Below, piece by piece: positions 59,901 through 64,000 of a stretch of 64,000 nucleotides of DNA. A program made the position numbers and the translations under genes. The DNA is from Clostridioides sp. ES-S-0054-01. GTDB lineage: Bacteria; Bacillota; Clostridia; Peptostreptococcales; Peptostreptococcaceae. The stretch is taken from contig CP067346.1 of the NCBI GenBank assembly GCA_021561035.1, forward strand, positions 3,565,001 through 3,629,000, written 5' to 3'. Under the pieces are notes generated by a model, which had not been told where the DNA came from, searched no databases, and worked only from the letters and a program-made list of their open reading frames with translations. Every line of letters begins with the position of its first letter. Within the stretch, counting starts at the first letter, position 1.

Positions 59901-60304
59901 GCTATAATTCCTTGGTTGTGTTTTTTAAGTTCTTCCATGTCAACTCTAGGTTTATAATAAAAACCTTCTACATATGAAGTTGAAACTATTTTTATTAAAT
60001 TTTTATAGCCTTCCATATTCTTAGCTAACAGAACTAAATGACCTTGATATTTGTCATAGTTTGGGTCTTTATCTCTAAGTCCACGTGCAGCCGTATAAAC
60101 TTCACACCCTATAATTGGCTTTATTCCTTCTTTTATCGCTGTTTTGTAGAAATCTATAACACCAAACATACAACCATGGTCAGTGATAGCTATTGAGCTC
60201 ATGTTTAATTCCTTAGCCCTTTTTATAAGTTTTTTCACCCTCGAAAATCCATCAAGTAAACTATACTCAGTATGCACATGAAGATGAGCAAAATCTTTGT
60301 TCAT
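53966..60304 (-). CDS. dnaE: DNA polymerase III alpha subunit DnaE, split by a group II intron
   Basis: DnaE is one of the two C-family replicative polymerases of Bacillota. The gene is in two exons: 58267-60304 (codons 1-679 plus one base) and 53966-55497. Joining them gives 3,570 nt, 1,189 residues plus stop, a normal length. Exon 1 has the PHP domain (HLHVHTEYSLLDG), polymerase loops (GPGRGSAAGS; catalytic MPDIDIDF) and ends in LVYQEQV. Exon 2 resumes MQVVRDLGGYSYGRSDLVRRAM and carries the helix-hairpin-helix and OB domains. Without splicing, translation would stop 10 codons into the intron. GGAGG precedes the ATG at 60304. Confidence 0.92.
55546..55583 (-). ncRNA. Group II intron domain V
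   Basis: On the minus strand GCCGTATGAGCAGGAAACTC and TCATGTACGGT fold into the short conserved hairpin of domain V, with a GAAA tetraloop and the catalytic bulge region. Domain VI follows with a GTGGGGGAAAAGAT/AATCTTACCTATCAC stem. Confidence 0.85.
55653..57515 (-). CDS. ltrA: Group II intron reverse transcriptase/maturase with HNH endonuclease
   Basis: A 620-residue intron-encoded protein. The reverse-transcriptase domain covers roughly residues 60-370 ([55 protein letters not shown], the catalytic [13 protein letters not shown]). It is followed by the X/maturase domain with thumb ([20 protein letters not shown]) and a C-terminal HNH endonuclease ([11 protein letters not shown]...[23 protein letters not shown]). 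It should both help the intron splice and support retrohoming. It starts at a GTG in domain IV. All major domains look intact, so the element may still be mobile. Confidence 0.95.
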   Translation of the reverse strand: [620 protein letters not shown]

Positions 60305-60360
60305 TAAATCACCTCCTGTTTTATAAATTTAATTTTACCACAAATATATGCCTTAAAACA

Positions 60361-60445
60361 AAAACAGAGACTTTTATCTCAAAATAGGAATTAACTTCAA
60401 CATATTTCATTATATGTTAGAAATTAATGCTTATTCTGAGATTGT
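60361..60445 (-). terminator. Long hairpin terminator after whiA
   Basis: ATCTCAAAATAG... and ...CTTATTCTGAGAT pair, with further inner complementarity (AACATATTTC/ATATGTT). On the minus strand a T-rich run follows. It separates the rapZ-whiA operon from dnaE. Confidence 0.65.
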
Positions 60446-60454
60446 CCCTTCAAT

Positions 60455-61408
60455 TTATTGTGATGATTTTTTTTTCAAATCTGTCGCAATTTCTTCTATT
60501 TTTCTAAGCCTATGATTGACACCAGATTTTCCTATTGGTGGTTCTAACATCTCTCCAAGTTCTTTGAGAGTCATATCCTCATACTCAATTCTAATCTTAG
60601 CTATTTCTTGTAAATTTTCTGGCAAACTGCTAATTCCTATAGTTTCTTGTATGAGCTTAATATTTTCTACTTGTCTTACTGCCGCATTTACTGTTTTAGA
60701 AAGGTTAGCTGTCTCACAATTTACTATCCTGTTTACATTATTTCTCATTTCTTTTACTATTTTAGTGTTTTGAAGACTTAAAAGAGCATGGTGTCCTCCT
60801 ATAATACTCAATAAATCTGATATTTGTTCACTCTCTTTAATATAAACAACATGATTATTTTTTCTAGCCACAATTTTACTATTAAAACCTAAAGAATTTA
60901 TAAGTTCTTTTAGAGAATCTGCAAACTCCTCATTGTTAGTTACAAATTCCATATGATAATTCTTTTCTGGGTCGCTTATAGAACCTCCACCAAGAAAAGC
61001 TCCTCTTATGAAAGCTCTCTTACATCCTTCATGTTTAATTAAGTTCTCTGAAATTTTGTTTATGGTAAAAAATCCTTCTTTGTTTTCAAGTATACCTAAC
61101 TTTTTTAATAACATTTCTGAACCCATTTCACTTGTTACCATTAATACATAACTGTTATTTCTCTTCAGCATTTGGTTCTTATTTACAGAGATTGTAGTAT
61201 TAATATTAAAATTCTTTTTTAATAGCTTAAATATTTTACGGGCTATTGAATTTAATTCTGTTGTTATCTTTAGATTTAGCTTTTTATATCCAACAATTTG
61301 TATACTTCCCCCTGATTTGACTAGAGCTGATAATTCAGCTATATTACAACATTCATTCCCAGATACAATTCTCGCTAGTTCATTTTTGGTTTCAGTTGAA
61401 AAAGACAT
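60455..61408 (-). CDS. whiA: WhiA DNA-binding protein
   Basis: WhiA is a conserved Gram-positive protein with a degenerate homing-endonuclease (LAGLIDADG-like) domain followed by a helix-turn-helix. It affects cell division and, in actinomycetes, sporulation. The protein of about 317 residues has [14 protein letters not shown] at the N-terminus, [23 protein letters not shown] in the middle and a C-terminal helix-turn-helix [28 protein letters not shown]. The ATG at 61408 follows AGGTGAT at good spacing; a GTG three codons earlier overlaps that site. It ends the rapZ-yvcK-NUDIX-whiA cluster. Confidence 0.95.
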   Translation of the reverse strand: MSFSTETKNELARIVSGNECCNIAELSALVKSGGSIQIVGYKKLNLKITTELNSIARKIFKLLKKNFNINTTISVNKNQMLKRNNSYVLMVTSEMGSEMLLKKLGILENKEGFFTINKISENLIKHEGCKRAFIRGAFLGGGSISDPEKNYHMEFVTNNEEFADSLKELINSLGFNSKIVARKNNHVVYIKESEQISDLLSIIGGHHALLSLQNTKIVKEMRNNVNRIVNCETANLSKTVNAAVRQVENIKLIQETIGISSLPENLQEIAKIRIEYEDMTLKELGEMLEPPIGKSGVNHRLRKIEEIATDLKKKSSQ

Positions 61409-61424
61409 ATCTATCACCTATTAA

Positions 61425-61850
61425 CTAATTTTTCTTTAACCTTTTTTTTATTTCTTGTAAGGCAACCTTTATTATCTCCTTTTCATCATCATACCTAGCT
61501 AGGTCTACTACTCTATCTAGATGGATAAATTTAGCATCAATAAAGCCTTCCTCTTTTTGTGGAATAGTATCCATATTCTTTGCTTGCATCAAATACCAAA
61601 AAACTGTTTTATGAACTGCTCTATTTTCATCCCAGTTTTCTTTGAATGTATAGTGTATTTCGCCTAAATATTTCAATATATCTGCTTTTACTCCAGTTTC
61701 TTCACTTACTTCACGCAATGCTGCCTCTTGGTTATTTTCCCCTTCTTCTACTTTTCCCTTGGGTAGAACCCAATCTCCATTGAACTTCCTTAGTAAAAGA
61801 ATCGTATTGCCAAACAGGACTACACCACCAGCACTAACCTCTTCTCTCAT
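61425..61850 (-). CDS. NUDIX hydrolase
   Basis: A 141-residue NUDIX-box protein. The box GKVEEGENNQEAALREVSEETG (residues about 35-56) is intact, with the REVSEETG metal-binding glutamates. Such enzymes hydrolyse nucleoside diphosphates linked to a moiety; the substrate is unknown here. AGGAGTG precedes the ATG. A NUDIX gene between yvcK and whiA is a recurring arrangement. Confidence 0.9.
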   Translation of the reverse strand: MREEVSAGGVVLFGNTILLLRKFNGDWVLPKGKVEEGENNQEAALREVSEETGVKADILKYLGEIHYTFKENWDENRAVHKTVFWYLMQAKNMDTIPQKEEGFIDAKFIHLDRVVDLARYDDEKEIIKVALQEIKKRLKKN

Positions 61851-61918
61851 CGATGTTCACTCCTTAAAACTAACATAATGATAAGGATTTCTACACAATT
61901 TTTTAAAATCCTTTTTTA

Positions 61919-63025
61919 CTAACTTTTGTTGTAATTATGATTTAGGGCTAACTCAATAACTATGTTAGATATATACTTTGCATCATGTCTTATATAATTA
62001 TTTTTTATTTCAATTAAATTCTTCTCTACAGTTTTTATACGCATCTCTTTTAATTTATCTTTTTGCTTTTTATCTAACAAAACTTGCTCTGCTCCATCTT
62101 GTTTATATAAGTCAAGCATTTCTTCTGGCAATATTTCATTATTTGCTATTACATAATCTATTAAATTTTCATCAGTGTGCTTTACTATAGCATTAACATG
62201 CTCTAATACATTGTATCCTTCTGTCTCACCTGGCTGAGTCATTATATTTGCTATATATACCTTTGGAGCTAAAGACGACTTAATAGCGTCTACAATACCC
62301 TCTACAAGTAAATTTGGTATTATACTCGTATATAAGCTTCCAGGACCCATAATTATAATGTCAGCATCATAAATAGATGCAATAACATCCTTTAATGGCT
62401 TGACATCTTTTGGATTTAAAAAAATTTTATCAATAGAGCTTTTTTGACTTTTTGACTCTTCAGGTATGCTAGATTCTCCATTTATTATATTGCCATTTTC
62501 TAATTTGGCAACTAAGTTTACATCTTCCAAAGTTACTGGCAAAACTCTTCCTGTTATAGCAAAAATCTCACTTAATTTATATACAGCTTTTTCAAAGTTT
62601 CCATACAATCCATTCATAGCAGCCAAAAATAAATTTCCAAAACTCTGACCCTTTAAAAGCCCTTCTGTAAATCTATATTGCATAACTTCATTCATTGTTG
62701 GCTCTATATTTGCAAGTGCTAATAGACAGTTTCTTATGTCTCCTGGTGGAAGCATTCCCAAGTCTTCTCTCAATACTCCTGAACCTCCACCATCATCAGC
62801 AACAGTTACAATTGCAGTTATGTTTTGTGTAGAATGTTTAAGACCCCTTAAAAATACTGATTGCCCAGTACCTCCACCTATCACAACCACATTTGGTTCT
62901 CTATTCTCAACAATAGACCTTTGAAACAGTTTTACTTTTTCATTTTTTGCTTTCTTATATATAAATAACGATACAATTAATGCAATCCAACCTAAAATTC
63001 CTACAATAATAAGTAATTTAGTCAT
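61919..63025 (-). CDS. yvcK: Gluconeogenesis factor YvcK/GlmR
   Basis: About 368 residues of the YvcK/CofD-like family, which binds UDP-sugars and affects cell-wall precursor supply. An N-terminal transmembrane helix (LLIIVGILGWIALIVSLFIYK) is followed by the Rossmann-like nucleotide motif VVIGGGTGQSVFLRGLK near 47-63, the VADDGGGSGVLRED block, and MGPGSLYTSIIPNLL. MTKLL at 63025 is selected because TAATGGAGG precedes it; a start four codons earlier is less likely. It overlaps the end of rapZ closely, so the two are cotranscribed. Confidence 0.93.
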   Translation of the reverse strand: MTKLLIIVGILGWIALIVSLFIYKKAKNEKVKLFQRSIVENREPNVVVIGGGTGQSVFLRGLKHSTQNITAIVTVADDGGGSGVLREDLGMLPPGDIRNCLLALANIEPTMNEVMQYRFTEGLLKGQSFGNLFLAAMNGLYGNFEKAVYKLSEIFAITGRVLPVTLEDVNLVAKLENGNIINGESSIPEESKSQKSSIDKIFLNPKDVKPLKDVIASIYDADIIIMGPGSLYTSIIPNLLVEGIVDAIKSSLAPKVYIANIMTQPGETEGYNVLEHVNAIVKHTDENLIDYVIANNEILPEEMLDLYKQDGAEQVLLDKKQKDKLKEMRIKTVEKNLIEIKNNYIRHDAKYISNIVIELALNHNYNKS

Positions 63026-63036
63026 GTTTGCCTCCA

Positions 63037-63894
63037 TTATCGCAACATAGAGTCTCTATGTTTCTTTACAACTCTATATCCCTTATTAGATAAATCCTCC
63101 GCTATAAGATTTGTTATAGTAACTGACCTATGTCTTCCACCTGTGCATCCGATACCAATTACTAAATGTTGTTTTCCTTCCTCTATATATTGAGGTACTA
63201 AAAAATGAATCATATCTAAAAGTTTCACATAAAATTCTTCACTGATTTTAGAATTCATAACATAATCTCTAACTTCTTTATAATCACCAGTTTTAGCTCT
63301 TAATTCTTCAACATAATAGGGATTTGGAAGGAATCTTACATCGAATACTAAATCTGCATCAGCAAGTATACCATGTTTAAATCCAAAAGATACTACAGAA
63401 ATAGTTAGGTTTGGATTATCTTCACCAGAAGAATATATTTTCTTTATTTCTTCTTTAAGGTCTTTTGGTTTCATATTAGTTGTATCAATTATACATGTAG
63501 ATAATTCTTTTAAAGGCTCCATTATTTTTCTTTCCATTTTTATGCCTTCTGGAATCTGCATATCTTTTGCTAATGGATGATTTCTTCTTGTCATTTTATA
63601 TCTCTTCAACAATACATCATCATTACAATCCAAATATACCATTTCATATTCATAATTTTCTTTTTCCAAGTAATTTAAACTTTCATGAAGAGCTTCAAAA
63701 AACTTTCTCCCTCTTATATCTATCCCTAGAGCAACTTTATCAATACTTGAATTTGGTTGATAACATAATTCTGCAAATTTAGTTATCAAAGCAGGAGGTA
63801 GATTATCTACACAATAAAATCCCATATCCTCTAAAGCTCTCATTGTCTCACTTTTTCCAGATCCTGAAAGACCTGTAACTATAACAAATTTCAT
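63037..63894 (-). CDS. rapZ: RNase adapter RapZ / YvcJ nucleotide-binding protein
   Basis: A 285-residue P-loop protein. Walker A GLSGSGKSETMRALED near 8-23 and the C-terminal IGIGCTGGRHRSVTITN near 240-256 are characteristic of RapZ/YvcJ. In E. coli RapZ guides RNase E to glmZ; in Bacillota it hydrolyses nucleotides and affects competence or wall metabolism. GGAGG precedes the ATG. It is the first gene in the window of the rapZ-yvcK-NUDIX-whiA cluster, whose 5' end may extend beyond the right edge. Confidence 0.95.
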   Translation of the reverse strand: MKFVIVTGLSGSGKSETMRALEDMGFYCVDNLPPALITKFAELCYQPNSSIDKVALGIDIRGRKFFEALHESLNYLEKENYEYEMVYLDCNDDVLLKRYKMTRRNHPLAKDMQIPEGIKMERKIMEPLKELSTCIIDTTNMKPKDLKEEIKKIYSSGEDNPNLTISVVSFGFKHGILADADLVFDVRFLPNPYYVEELRAKTGDYKEVRDYVMNSKISEEFYVKLLDMIHFLVPQYIEEGKQHLVIGIGCTGGRHRSVTITNLIAEDLSNKGYRVVKKHRDSMLR

Positions 63895-64000
63895 TGCTAA
63901 CTCCTCCCTTTTATCTTATGTTTATCATATTATAATGTTTTCTACTAATGATATATCCAGATTAGAGCCGGATATAGTCTTCATAGCTAGCTTAAAATCG
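63895..64000. other. Upstream region of rapZ at window edge
   Basis: The last 106 bp carry the rapZ ribosome-binding site and an AT-rich stretch. No complete frame is visible; any promoter or upstream gene continues outside the window. Confidence 0.4.

Noticed and set aside
53966-60304. A DnaE split intein or a frameshifted dnaE
   Set aside because: The intervening DNA starts GTGCG, ends in domain V/VI with AT, and carries an RT-maturase; the first half meets a stop soon after the break, so protein splicing cannot apply.

Overview
The window is low-GC Firmicute DNA and almost certainly comes from Clostridioides difficile. The CRISPR repeat at 48.2-48.8 kb is the C. difficile type I-B repeat. 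A BclA3-type collagen-like exosporium glycoprotein sits beside an SgtA-type glycosyltransferase. The codon use, intrinsic terminators, selenocysteine formate dehydrogenase and DUF families also fit. Most genes lie on the minus strand.

Layout. 0.1-4.1 kb: housekeeping genes yfcE-like, an rph-rdgB fusion, and ligA. 4.3-7.2 kb: a 2-hydroxyacid dehydrogenase, a DUF3783 protein and an OFA-type MFS transporter. 7.3-13.0 kb: a complete selenocysteine formate dehydrogenase / [FeFe] hydrogenase operon (fdhF-fdhD-zinc ribbon-hydN-hydA-hydN) resembling hydrogen-dependent CO2 reductase. 13.3-18.7 kb: a flippase-like membrane protein, an orphan response regulator, DUF3786, DUF1062, CD3324-family and QueG-like proteins. 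18.9-27.8 kb: a Cys/Met-metabolism PLP enzyme with an NhaC antiporter, then L-rhamnose catabolism (rhaB, rhaA, rhaD, two AraC regulators and a divergent rhaM). 27.9-33.6 kb: a BceRS-like two-component pair, a decayed IS1182-family transposase, and the bclA3/sgtA exosporium locus. 33.8-38.2 kb: a patch rich in broken genes (MocR regulator, frameshifted B3/B4 protein, PBP-EAL c-di-GMP enzyme) around intact DUF2284, nitroreductase and HxlR genes. 38.7-45.7 kb: drug-type transporters (ABC-F, MATE, ABC-2). Two of these lie behind leaders that look like ribosome- or structure-dependent attenuators. 46.5-49.4 kb: a coiled-coil protein, a c-di-GMP-I riboswitch in front of a 58-codon ORF, and a minus-strand CRISPR array (9 repeats, 8 spacers) without cas genes. 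49.4-64 kb: core genes rlmD-like, pyk, pfkA, dnaE, whiA, a NUDIX gene, yvcK and rapZ.

The most striking object is at 53.97-60.30 kb. The dnaE gene (replicative DNA polymerase III alpha) is split by a 2,769-nt group II intron that encodes its own RT/maturase/HNH protein. Removing 55498-58266 restores one 1,189-residue DnaE frame across the conserved YQEQVM motif. An essential replication gene therefore appears to depend on ribozyme splicing. Other notable points are two candidate attenuator leaders with leader peptides (38.7-39.0 and 45.6-45.7 kb), the riboswitch-controlled small ORF beside the CRISPR array, and a hairpin-associated frameshift at 35.8 kb.

All assignments were made by reading the sequence. 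Family names rest on recognised motifs and remembered family members; no searches were run.
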